The notes below the pieces were generated by a model. It was not told the DNA's origin. It saw only the letters and a list, made by a program, of their open reading frames with translations, and searched no databases. Of a stretch of 64,000 nucleotides of DNA, positions 36,848 through 48,593 are shown one piece after another. The stretch spans positions 329,271 through 393,270 of the forward strand of contig JAYKAV010003065.1 in the NCBI GenBank assembly GCA_035582835.1. Reading direction: 5' to 3'. Origin of the DNA: Phoebastria nigripes (taxonomy: Eukaryota; Chordata; Aves; Procellariiformes; Diomedeidae). Within the stretch, counting starts at the first letter, position 1. Every line of letters starts with the position of its first letter. The position numbers were made by a program, and so were the translations under genes.

Positions 36848-39800
36848 GAGGTGGGAGCCCAAGGAGGGATAGGCTGCATCCCATCCTGCCCGGAGGAAAT
36901 GTAATCAGCAAAGCCCCTGGAGAACGGCGGCCAGCTGCTGTCCCTCTCCCAGCTATGCTAGCACCACCGCTTTGATTTCAGCTGGGGAACTAAATGTAAA
37001 AAAAAAAAAAAAAAAGTAAAAAATGAATGTATTTGGTCCCATTCACCAAGCAACAAAAGGGTGGTGTGGGTATGGCAAATGGGAATCCAAGGTGATCTGC
37101 AGAGCAAAAAGAGCCTCTTGGCTTGTCTTTCTTCTTTGAAATACATATAAAGAATAGCTTTAAAGGATGGTTCTTCTGTTTTCTATTTAACAATGGAAAG
37201 AAAAATATAAACTCGGCGTTTTTGCCCTCAACCACAAAGACTGCAAATTTATTTTGGGAGAAAGCAAAATGGCATCTCAGAGCCTAACACATTCAAGACT
37301 CCAAGTGCTCCAAAAATAAACCCGAGCATCACAAGGCAGGCAGCACTGTAAGCAGGCTCTGTGTGGGGATCGCCTGCCCCTGTCAGAGCAGATTTCGTGA
37401 GGCTTTATAGCAAAGTCAGCTGGTGAGGACTCTGCTGTCTAATCTGCAAATCACACCTGATATTGTAGGAAGAAATCTTGGATGTACTCAATATTCATGT
37501 CGTCAGACTGGGGCTCCAAATAGCATCAGGAGCCCTTTCTAAAGAGCTTACGAAAAAGGGAGTGATTGGGGAAAGAAGGACAAAAAAGGGAATAAAATAC
37601 AGGATGGCACTTATATAGATGTAACGGCTAACAAATGGCTTACTTGCTGCCTGTAGAAACATGCCTGTTGAAAAATACTGCATCAGTTGTCTCCCAGTGT
37701 TGGAGGCTCTACTGGACGTCTTGTTCTTGTGTGGAGCACAAGGTAAACATGGTCGCTATGGCGGAAAATTGGTGGGGGTTTGTTCCAACAACGGAAATGG
37801 ATAATTTCTGGAATTAATGCTCAAAGTCAATATAATGCTATATTAGGCTATAAAATATGTGTTGGGTTTCCTGAGTAAATCAGCGTTTACACAATGTGAG
37901 CAAAGGGGGAAAATTCTCTAGGCACCACTGAGGAATGAGCTCATTGGAAAAGCCCCGTTTTACAAAGTTAATTTGTCATTATCAAGTTAGTCTTGGTAGA
38001 AGCTCTTTGATGTGTTTCTTGCACTCCTGGAAGTTACCATNATTTTACAGGGACCGGGTGTCTACCGGCCCCCAGGTGCAATAGGGGCCAGCCCCAGCAA
38101 AGAGCCGTCACTCCTGCAGGGAGGAGTTGGAGCATCCCGCTCCCTCCTCCTCCTCACAGCCCGGTCGGCATGACAGCCCTACGCCTGCCAAAAATACAGA
38201 GGCGAGGATCCCCGCTGCGTGCCGGTACGAGGCCGAACCGCAGAACCCCCTGACCCTCACAATTTACTCCCTTTGCACTACTGAAGGAAAGGAGGGCCTT
38301 TTGGGGATGCAGAGTTTGGCTCCGGCTCACGAGCCAGGCAGTCTTTACCACAGGGTCTCCTCTGCATTTTCTCTGTTGAAGTAGATTTGTGTTGAAATGA
38401 TGATGCTATTGTTATGGGTAGATGTTAATAGCAGGATCTAGACAAGCAGTGTAATTTCAGATGCTATGTTAAGGCTGTATCCCACAAACATCTATGCTTC
38501 TGAGTAGGGTGAATAAATATGCATATGTCTCTGTGGGATCACTCTCCTGACTTGCTTTTTATCCTAAACCCTGGTGAAATAAAAGGTACTGTCACCTCCA
38601 CTGCAACTCAATATTTAGGCTTTGTGGAAAAACAACAATAAATCTTTACATTCAGGGGAATGGCTGTGGGGGAGGCGTTATCCAGCATCCCCTGGCCCCG
38701 GGCACGGCCTCTGCTCCCGGCCCCTCTGTGGTGAGGAGCCCAGGGGTCCCCGGCCTCCGGCCGGCCATGCCAAACACGCCGGCCTCCGAGCGGGCACCCG
38801 GGGCTGTCGCTGTCCCTGCTCCGCTTTTCACCTGAGCTTTTCTATTTGGGAACGCTGTACACTCATTAATTACTACTCCGAGCAGTGTGATGGATTGGGA
38901 CGGGTTTAGGCTTTGGGGGTGGTGGGGGAGAAACAGCGGTTTGGTGCGATCCAGCTTTCGCGATGTCTGCATCTCTTCCCCCTCGCTCTGGCGGAAAACA
39001 AGAGCCGTGACAAGCGGGGGTGCAGCATCGCCCGCTGCCTGCTCCCACTCGCTTCAGGAAGAAAACAGCCTGCTCTCGGTTCCTCCTCGCTTGTGTCGGC
39101 TTCCAGCGGCACGCCAGGCTTCCAGCGAGGTGGGGAAGTCGTGTCAGCCGAGCAGGTACGCCTCTATATACGTGAGGAGGTCAGAGATTAAACAGCTTAT
39201 TGATTCGTTTCCAAGGACGGGCGTTATAGGAGTGCTTGAAGGGGTTGCAAATTGTCATCGTTATGGGATGAAGTTCACCTATAAGGAGTAACTAGCCGTC
39301 AGCAGAGACTGTGTGTCAGAGTCACTTATTTGCTATTTATTTCCCTGGATTTCCACAATACTAAGGCGGCGCCCATCCAAAAAGCTCTGGGCTCAGCGCC
39401 ATTATTTAAAACACGTACGTCCAAAGTTATCCACCCCCCGGCAGCCTCACCCCCAGCAACACCCAGCTGCGAGCTTCAAGGGGGGGAAAAAGAAAAGAAA
39501 AAAGAAAAGGAGGGNGGGGGGAGAAAAGCAAGAAGCAATCCCGGTGCCTGAGGTCCCCCTCGGCCATCACACCCTTCTCTGGAGGAGCAGGACCTCCCCG
39601 TAACGCCCAGCTCCTCATATTCTCTCCATCTGCAACCGGCCACTGAGTCAGGACACGAGGCAGACCCCAAACCCCGGCGTCGGCTCACGGCACCGCCATG
39701 GCCTTACCCTGCAGCCGGACTTAGCTAAGACCTCCTCACNTCCCTACAGGTCACAGGGATGCAGGTGGCGATGCCAAGAACGAGGATTTCTAAATCCTGG

Positions 39801-40829
39801 TTTCCGAGCAGTTAAAGCAGGACGAGAGACCGTCTGCAAGGCGAGGGAGAGCTTTTTCTCGAGCCAGGAAAGGGAACGGTGCCTCTTAATATAGCAAGGG
39901 GAGTAATATAAAAAGAGTTTTCCCTATCTCCCACCTCCCATCCCTCCTACAGACTGACTTATTTTAGTGCCTGGCTACACCCCGGCATGCAGAAAACCAT
40001 TAGGGTTGCCAAACGCCTGTTTCAGGAGGCAATTTACATACACAAAATAATTAAGGTTTTATTTGCTGCTCCTCACCAGAGCACCCAAGGCTAAGGCTGG
40101 CCAGAAACCCCGCTGACAGCTCCTGAAGTTTCAGCTAACTTCACTGGCTGGTTGGGAGCAGACTGTGACTTTTGGCTCCTTCCCCAAATCCCAGAAAGCT
40201 TCTCTGGTCCTGGCTATGCCTCCGAGCATGCTGGCGGCTCGGCTGCAGGAGCGGGATGCTGCGGGGCACGGGGAAGGGCCACGTCGGGTCCCTGCCTGCC
40301 CCGGGGGACGTTCGATGGGTCGTGGCTACACGACGCCACGGCTATCAGCAACCTGGAGTCTTTGGAGTGAGGAAAGCGAGACCCCAGCTCCGGCGGGCTA
40401 AGGAAACCTCCCCTCCCATACTGGCTTTCTTCAGCATGGAGAAACGTTAGTCAAAGCCATAAAGTAAGACCACAAAGTCATAAATTAAGACCACAAAGGC
40501 TGTTTGCAGGCAGTTTCGGAAAAAGCCTGAGCAATTAAGTCTCTCTTGGGAAGAAATCCTGCAGCTTGCCCACTTTTTAATGGTCGTCAGCATCCCCTCC
40601 TAGTCCCAGCAGAGCGAAGCTCTTATATTGTCCCCTGACACAGGGCACATCTGCAAGAGCATCTCTGCATCCCAGGCAGCTGCGCACCAAGGACTCCAAG
40701 CTAACGAAAGCCGTTTCTTAATTTTTGGTCAAACTAAGTATTTTCCATCACAAAGGCACTTGCAACAGAATTCAGTTGTTGATGAAACATGCGTATTGAT
40801 GAAAATTGCAACTTTATAAATGAAGGAGT
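36848..40829. other. Intergenic sequence, no gene seen
   Basis: Mixed GC, with a poly(A) at 36999-37015, a G/A-rich tract at 39478-39524, and CpG-richer patches at 38.6-39.1 kb and 40.2-40.4 kb. Near 40459-40498 a unit of about 20 bp (cataaa/ttaagaccacaaag) is present twice in tandem. ORFs up to 134 codons show no domain. Confidence 0.45.
39478..39524. repeat. Polypurine tract
   Basis: A run of about 47 nt made only of G and A, plus one n (39514): G-runs at both ends with an A-rich AAAAG middle. Confidence 0.85.
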
Positions 40830-41930
40830 CTCCATTAAAAAAAAATATATCATTCTTATTTTATGGAGTTTCCTTCTAATAACATTATTTTTATCTATTA
40901 AATTACATGTCAGAAGTAGTTATTGTATCATGTCATATTATGACAAGAATAATAGTTGAAATATTCTCTTTTTATTTTCCATTACAATCACAAAGAGCAG
41001 CTGTTATCTGGTACTATTTGAGACATCTTTTCTTTGTTCTAGATCAAAGTGGCTCCTGTTTGTGCCCTAGTGAAGCCGTCAAACCGTTTCGTTACGACAT
41101 GAACAAGAGCCACTTTGATCTAGAAACAAAGGCAAGGTAGTTTAATCAGTATCAAGCTCAAACCACTCTTAATTAAAAAATAAAAAATAAAAATTGTTGA
41201 GGCTCTTATGTCATATTATGATGTGTCAGTAATTGTAAGGCACGTAATGCGCTGCCTTCACAGGCATGACATGAAAAGTTGGAATGGCAAAACGTCTCCA
41301 TGCACTAATCAAATTTTGAGATACCCAAACAAATTTTCCTCAAAATTCTAAAAAAATTAGATTTTTCCAAAATTCCGATTTATGGAAAACTAAAAATATT
41401 TGGCTTTGTTCTAATTCAGCAGCTATAGATTATTTTCCTTTGTGGCATTTCATAAGAATCCTGAAATCTGATGAGCTTTATACCTCTATCACTTACTGGT
41501 TTTCCAAAACATCATCTTCAAATAACTTCTGCTAAAGCCTAATTTGTTTAGCAATGTGTTATCACATGAATTTGCTGAATTCTTTCTGAGCCAGCAGGTC
41601 TCCATGGGAAAANAANAAAAAAAAAAAAGCAAGCAGATTTAGTGAACCCAGAATATTTCAAAGGCATGTTTCAGTTTCAATCAAGAAGGTCCCCAGATAA
41701 ATAACCTAAGATTTTTCCTTAAATTTATGATACATTTATAGATTAAAATATCAAAATAAAATAAAAAGATTTTGATAAAAATATCCAAATAAAGTATTTT
41801 TATATGAATTGTATAAAACCAAGTTTTAAGAAGGTCAAAAGACATTTCAGAATCCTTAATTTTTAGATTATAAGATTACAAGTTTAGGGATGAAGTAATA
41901 TTCCCTTGGTTTTCTCATCAGCTTTACTGG
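40830..41930. other. AT-rich block with possible conserved noncoding DNA
   Basis: Composition shifts sharply to AT-rich at about 40830 and back to GC-rich at about 41930, unlike the sequence on either side. The block holds no coding exon. It contains the long hairpin at 41025-41138, short A-runs (41156-41193, 41611-41628) and many homeodomain-type AT cores. The edges are judged by eye. Confidence 0.5.
41025..41138. repeat. Near-perfect 114-nt hairpin (inverted repeat)
   Basis: The left arm at 41032-41060 and right arm at 41102-41131 are reverse complements: 28 Watson-Crick pairs out of 29, with one C/A mismatch and one bulged A (41124). The core word is ctagatcaaagtggctc. With no further bulges the pairing continues inward, with wobbles and a few mismatches, to a 5-nt loop at 41079-41083, and a few pairs outward to 41025/41138. 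No target duplication is obvious. It could be a microRNA-like precursor, an ancient palindromic element such as the hairpin-forming conserved repeats described in vertebrates, or a terminal-inverted-repeat remnant. The structure is directly visible; the function is unknown. Confidence 0.9.
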
Positions 41931-44900
41931 CCGTCTCTTTTGCTGAACAGGGAAAGGAAAAGCCCCATCACCTCCACTGTGCAGAAACGTTTCCTCGCTG
42001 GAGGCTGCAGCGGCAGCAGGAGAGGTAGGAAGGACCACGGGTTTGTGTTTGCCTCTGGAGAACAAAGCTCCTTGAGAAACCCCGTCTCCTGCCCCTGTGC
42101 TGCAGAGCATCTCTGCTTTCCCTTTTGTTTGCCGCCCCTCAGCCTTGATCGTTGCTTTTATTTATGCAGACTTAAAGCTGTATGTTTTAAAGGACTGTTT
42201 CAGCACTTCAGCAGATGCAAAGCACAACAGCTGGATATTAATGCAAGTTGGCATCACAACAATTTGGGGGCTTTTTTTTTTTTTTTTTAATTAATGCCCT
42301 ACCATATTACAACAAGGAAACAGTTTCTCTTCTTTTATTACCATCCTAGCCCTGAGCCAAGTATTAAATAAGATTTAATTTAATTAGTTGTTATATTCTC
42401 CTCTCTTGCAGGATTATTCAGTAACACAAGGTTCTTACCCAGCTCCCTTTCTCGCAGGCAGATAAAAATCCTGCTGATGGTGGTGGGAACACATCAGACA
42501 CCTAATTTACATGCAAGACATGTTATTGGGTTATGAAAAGTAGAGATATTTTCAACCAGTCCTGCGGTTCACCTTTTGTTCTGCTGCGCGTTCACAAGCT
42601 GCTCTGCTCTACATGCTCTTCCGCAGCACGCGGGGACGTCGCCAGCTCTTGTCCCACCTTTGGGTCACTCCTGAAGAACTAAAGCTTCGAGCTGTAGGTT
42701 CAAGGTTTACATGCTGGCATCCCCTTATCCTGCTGGCATCACTCCTCTCCCTCATCCCCAGCTTTCCTCTGCAGACTAGATGAGCTGGTTTTCCTTACCC
42801 TTGTGTTTTGGAGGAAGGATGGGTGGTCCTAGGAAACGCCTCCAGTCTCCTCTTTAAGCACACTCCTACTTGGATGTGGACCTCTGGCATTTTCAGCCCT
42901 GCTGGGCATTTGCATCCAGAAGACATCCTCCCAGCTCNTTCATGAGACTGCCAAGTAGGACCCCACCAAAAGCCTTGCTGAAGACAAGGGCTACAGCATC
43001 TATTGCATCCCCACAGGTCACCACTGAAAAAACTGAATTAATTGGGTGGCTGCTGGGCCCCAGCAGAGCTACGCTCAGTCTATCGAGGGGAGGCTCCCAC
43101 CGGGATTTGAAGACGTGGAGTCACTGCTGCCTGTGGCCAAGGTAGAAACCGACCGAGCGGGACCTCGAGGGATGGGGCTGCCAGGACAGAGCTCCCCGAG
43201 GGACACGAGCCGCCTGAACACAGGTTGGAGCAGGAGCGAGCCCGAGTCTCATCCCGAGCAGGAACAGCTGTGAAACGCCGGCTGTGCCTCCAACGCAGCC
43301 TCAAACGGTCCCTGGTGCTCACTCTGGGCAGCGAGCAGCAACAGCAACTGCGAAGGATGCTGCTGAAGGGTTTGACACCGCCGACATTTTGGCACTGTTA
43401 ACCATGGCTCATCACCTTGATCTGTCCCCCGGGTGACCGGGAGCAGCAACCNGCCTGCACTGGGCAGCCCAGACTGGACTCAGCTTGAGAAATCTTGTNA
43501 ATGTTTTTGCTTGGAAGTGGGCNTCTCATCTTTTTGAGGCAGCAATAAATAACCTAAATGTTGCGATTAATCACTTAAAATCAATTGACATTGACAGCCG
43601 CAGCCTGCATGGAGCACGGAAAGCGAAGCCTTTGCAAGGAGCCCCTGGGAAGGGGAGGCACAGTATCATGTCACACAGATAATCTTTGGGGAGTAAAAAA
43701 CTCTGCCCTAAGCTTATTAGCCAGGCAGTGCCTGCTCCANGAAAGCACACGCTTCTATCCGAAAATGAAGAGCATTGGAAGTGAAGCAGCAAATGACAGC
43801 AAAACCCAGAGCCTCGGGACAAANGCACCCAAGAGGACGAGCAGTACCCAGCTCTGAAGGTTTTGTTCAGTCCAGAGCAGAAAACCCATAAGCTGAGTCA
43901 GGCTGCTCTGCCGTGAGTCACAGCCACCGATATCACGATAGCCCTGCCAACAGGTTTGCCTGAGCCGGGGGCTAAACCCTGCCCGGTGCCGACCACCCTC
44001 CGCGCCCGGTGCCGGCTCTGCTCTCGGCATCCGAATCACCCGTGCCTCCGAGCGGGTTTTGCCTGCAGCAAAACCGATAGCGATGCTCCAAAAGTAGAGC
44101 AAGGAGAAGTTTTGGCCACAAGCAGTATCTGGAGGAGACGTCGAGCGGCAGCAGTTCTGCGAAGGGAAGGGAGCTATTGATGGGAAGAGCGAGGAGGGGG
44201 GAGAAGCCTGGGCAGGAGTGGGTGTCTGGTCCAGGTACTAGTGACAGCGTGCCAGGAGGCTTTCGAGTCTGCGACAAGCACTCTGCGAAAGAAAAAAAAC
44301 ATTTGAGCAGCAAGGTGAAAGGTCTGGAAAAAGCAGCGAGCGCGAGGGAAGGAGGAGGAGGAAACGTGGGCACAGAAGTAGGTGGTGCCACATAGCAAGT
44401 TTCTGATGTAGCCGGGAAAGGCATCCAGAGCTCCCGATTCCCAGTCCCACACCCTCACCGGGAGACCATCTGTCCTCTCCCGGGGGGAAGGAGCCCCCGG
44501 GTCAGGCGAGAGCGCTTTCCTCATCCTGCAAAAAATAGCAGGCGGCGCCGAGCCTCGGCACGGCACCGCTTCTCAGGGTTCCTGCTCTGGCAGCTCCGCT
44601 CCAAGCTAGGGCTGTGCCTGCTGGAACCCGCTCTAGGGGAGAGCACATCCCTCCTCTGGGACCTGCCGTACTTACCCACCTCCTAAAATGGTGGCTCAGA
44701 AGATGCTTGAAAAGCATCAGATGATAGTTCTGATTTTTTTTCNCCGGTGCACAGCCATAGCTAATCCAATTCCTCCCTCTGGAACATTTTAAAGAGGGGT
44801 TTGGGTTGGGCTTTTGTCTGATGAAAGGTTGTCTTTCAGGAAGACAGACGTTCCCCCGAATTCTGTTGAAAGCGGACTGTAGAGCAAAGCAACCAAACAA

Positions 44901-47399
44901 AATGGTTTGGTGGTGGGTCTCTTTTTTCTTTTTTTTCCCCCTCCAGCCTTAATTCGAAGGAAAATTTTAACAATTCTGAATGGTAATTCTTTTTCATGGT
45001 ACCATTTGTGATTGTGAGAGCAGGCACAACATTCACCCGCTTCCCTAAGTCCTGACGCTCAGGCACCACTGGAGGAGGACTCACAAGCAGTGTTGGGAAC
45101 GCCTTCGGGCTTGTCTGAGCTGCTCAGCTGCAGCGAGTCCCCAGTGCGCTGACTTCATCCCCTGGAGCTGCCAACACCCCGTGGATCACCTGCCCTTGCC
45201 CTGCCTGCACTCGCCGCGGCAGGTACTGGTGCCTGAGCCATGGGGGTGACCTGCAGCAGCTCCAGAGCGGGGAGGACACGGTCCGGACAGGTTCTACCGG
45301 CACGATCAAAGGGAAGCATGCTGGTGGTCCAGCTGTCTCCTGTCATGGAGACCGTGCTGCCCAGCACAGTCCAGGAGACTTCTCATCTTGATCATTAAAA
45401 AGCAATGAGATGTAGGGGATGCCTACATGGATGTTGGAGGACTGGATGCAGGCACCATCAGGAGCGCCCAGCCTCTCATCATCAGGCTCCCTCTAGGTAT
45501 ATGAGGTTAAGCGTCCAAGATTGGGAGATCAAAAAATTGCTCAACAGTTCTGAAAATCAAGGTGTAGCTCGTCCACAAAGAACAAGGCGTCTCTGGTAGG
45601 TGGTTTAGCGGCACCTCGTGGGGTCGGGAGCAGGGTAAGCAGCAGCAGGTGGAGCATCCTACCTCCTCCTCAGCATGGCTGCAGAGCTGCCCAGACGCCC
45701 TTGCCAGCAACGCATGTTTCAGAGTGCTTTGCAAGTATCACAGCCCGTGAGCAGCAAAATACTTCACGCTGATTGAATAAACAGGCTGTATAGCAGGGGG
45801 GTGGATGGCTGCACCCAGCCTCACTGCCAGCCAGGGACAGACCCACGTCCCCCCCCGTGTCCCCTGCCAGCAGCGCACCCCTCCCGGGTGCACAGGGGTG
45901 CCAGCAGCTCCTCGCACAGCCGCAGCGAGGAGCAAACCAAATCAGTCTCTTTCCATCCCATGGGAATGCAAACTTTCGACATCATTCAAGAGGCCCCGTA
46001 GATGTAAGCCGTACATTTACATGTCTCTGCTTTCTCCCTGTGAAACGCGGGTGCCAGTTTTGCTGTGTTACCAGTAATAAACTTTTAATGCCACGTATTC
46101 AGGATCCCTTGTTTGCCCTGTAGAAAGTTTCTCTTCATGCATCAGTCGGAGAACAAAGCATGGGCTGTTTAGCCGCAGGATTTAACCACCTGTTGTAATA
46201 CTTCGTTGATCTAATCTTTTGTTTTAATTAAAAGCCTTTCAGTTTGGTTTGCAGGTTTTTTTTCCTCCCTGCACCAAACGCAGGCTTGCCACCTGCTTCA
46301 CTGGCTCCATCTCGGCCATGGAGTTCACATCAAGCTTCTCTGATTTCCCCCAAATGCATGGAAATGGCTAGAAAAAAACCAAAGCCACCTCAACAAGCAT
46401 CCACCTGGAGACCCAGCACCACCCAGCCGGTGCTCGGTATGGCGAAGGGTGACATTAAATGGCTCCAGGTAAGCGCGGAGCCAGCAAGGCAATTTGCATG
46501 GTGTCCACTGCTCTTCAAGCCTGTTAATCTCTATTTGAGGGAAGAAATAAACAGCCTTTGGGAAATGAGGTGGGACCCTGCTCCACAGGCACCCAGGAGA
46601 TTGTTTCGGACAGCAAGAGAAAGTGGTTTGCATGAGGATGAGATTTAAACTCGATTTCAAGCGCTGACATGAATTCTTCTCTATCTCATAATTAAAACAT
46701 CTACAGTTACCTCAGAGACCTCCTGCAATGGATGCATACTTTAAAATGGCCACTTTGAATATCACTCCAACTTTTTTCCTCTGCGAATTTAAATAAAACC
46801 CAGACTCCACCAGCCAGCAGAAGTACTTTTTAGCCTTTTGAGTAGGTCACTCCAGAAGAGGAAAATCAACAACCAGAGAAACAAGTTTTCAGGAGACACA
46901 AAAAAAGAGAAAAACCCAGTCGCAGAGATGCCAGCTCCACTGAAGCCATGCACCGGTACCGCCTTCCCCAGCCACTCACGACAACCCCTCGGCAAGAAGA
47001 TACGATNTGCTCTCCCTCCCATTTGCGATTCATTGTTCCTATCAAGCTTTAAAAGTTTTTCTTGTCTTTCCGAGAAGTACAGCCATAGCCCTTTAAAACC
47101 GGCCACATGCTTAACACACCAAAATCATCTGAAAACTCTGTATTTGCCCTAGTTCTGGCATTTCACCTTTCAATGCTAGAATACAGCAGGGAATCCTACG
47201 CAGCCCCAACCAGCCCTACGGGGTTATCTGCAGCTACCGTGGCCACCGCCGCACGTGAGAAAGAAAAGCCAAAATAATATCTAAGAAGACCGCAGCAAGG
47301 CTTTGGGTGTACCAAACGGCTGCAGTTTTCCATGCCTTCCTCCCTGCTTTGGCAAGAGGTATATATTAAAAGCCGAGACACCTTTGGTGCCATCACCAA
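41931..47399. other. GC-rich intergenic sequence, no gene seen
   Basis: No exon that I can support. A poly(T) lies at 42273-42288. A CR1 remnant at 42955-43020 is listed separately. Many single n bases fall in 42.9-44.8 kb. ORFs up to 150 codons follow GC content and carry no domain. Confidence 0.45.
42955..43020 (-). mobile_element. Diverged CR1 LINE fragment
   Basis: The + strand words aaaagccttgctgaagacaa and acagcatctattgcatcccc correspond, in the right order and spacing, to the reverse complement of the CR1 reverse-transcriptase 3' region, where intact copies have aaggccttgctgaagtcc and acatccactgc. The copy is short and diverged, with no intact reading frame. The limits are approximate. 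Confidence 0.5.
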
Positions 47400-48330
47400 C
47401 CACAGCATCCAACGCTCTCCTCCGCTTCCCCGAAGGTGGGCTGCTGCCGAGAGCTGGTGGGTCCAGCCGGCGAGGCAGCCGGGGCGCAGCGGAGACGGCT
47501 GCTCTGTGCCGTACCGCGCCGTGCCGCCGAGACCTGTCAGGATGTGTCACAACACGCGGCGTGTCGTGCCTCACCGCTTCGTCGAGCAACAAGCGAAAAA
47601 AAAGAAAAAAAAAAAAAAAGATTCGGATCTAATATGTGAGTGGGCCGGTATGTGCAAAAGAGATGAATATGAAGTAAAACATGCTGGGTGCTACAGCAAT
47701 AACCAGGCGCACGCGGGAGAGGCTGGAAGTGAGCCAGGGAGGGGAGATACGAGAGGGATGCTGCCGAGATCCGTCTATGCGTGGCGGCGAAGCTGAAGCT
47801 CCTGAATGAGCGCGAGGTGGATCCCGAGGCTGCCGTGCGGGCGTGAGGCTGACGCCGCTCCACCGAAACCAGCGGGAGCCCTCGGCCACGTCACCCCCGG
47901 GCCAGGACCGTGCCCCCTCCCGGGCTCAGCCGGGGGCTCACCGGGCTCCCAGGGAGTTTCATTTCGTGCCCAGGGAAAAGGCTGGATTTTGCCCCTTAAA
48001 AATAAGGCGGTTCTTACACACGTGCTGGGCCCAGTAAACTGCGCTGCTAAGCACAGAGACGAGCGACTTCGACAGGTCCTTGAGAAGCACAGGAATGTGT
48101 CCCCCGATAGTTCTGTATTAAGGGGGGGACCAGCTCGCGCCTCTTCCTACGGCACGGCGATGCTGAACCTAAGGGCCCCTCCTTGGGTAGCGACTTTCTG
48201 TCCGTGCAAATCCCCTTCTGGGGACAAGGGGGAGGAGGGCTGGGGCGCCTGCGCCTCCGCGCCCTGCCCCTCGGAGGGAGGAAGGGCTGTCTTCCCGAGA
48301 TCCCGTGGGTGTTCGACACGGCCCCTTTTC
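47400..48330. promoter_or_regulatory. CpG-rich stretch, possible CpG island
   Basis: CpG-rich segments at about 47410-47590 and 47750-48320 are separated by a poly(A) (47597-47620) and AT-richer sequence. The stretch begins about 3.3 kb beyond the NAB1 poly(A) signal, so it could mark another transcript's promoter. The 206-codon open frame at 47806-48426 has no recognisable domain and its composition follows the GC, so I do not call it a gene. Confidence 0.3.
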
Positions 48331-48556
48331 AGCAGTCAAACACATGTTTACGAAGCGCAAACTTTTAACGGCATATGGATGAGTCATTACTGGTTTTCAA
48401 AATGCGTAAATATGATCACATCCTAATTCGGTGTGTCACCGATGAGCTGCCCCGAATCCGTGGGGTTACTCGGCTCCGCAGAAACCTCGGAAATTCCTAC
48501 CCAACCTTGTGATGAAAAAAATTCATTTGCATTCGTGTCACTGCATGCAAAGAGTT

Positions 48557-48558
<2 letters not shown>

Positions 48559-48592
<34 letters not shown>
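48559..48592. repeat. Poly(T), 34 nt
   Basis: An uninterrupted T-run preceded by gagttaa. It could be the poly(A) tail of a minus-strand retroposon, but I recognise no element body to its right. Confidence 0.9.

Positions 48593-48593
<1 letters not shown>

Noticed and set aside
47806..48426. Longest open frame (206 codons, + strand)
   Set aside because: It lies in CpG-rich DNA where stop codons are rare, has composition driven by G, P, A and R, no domain, and no splice or promoter context that supports a gene.
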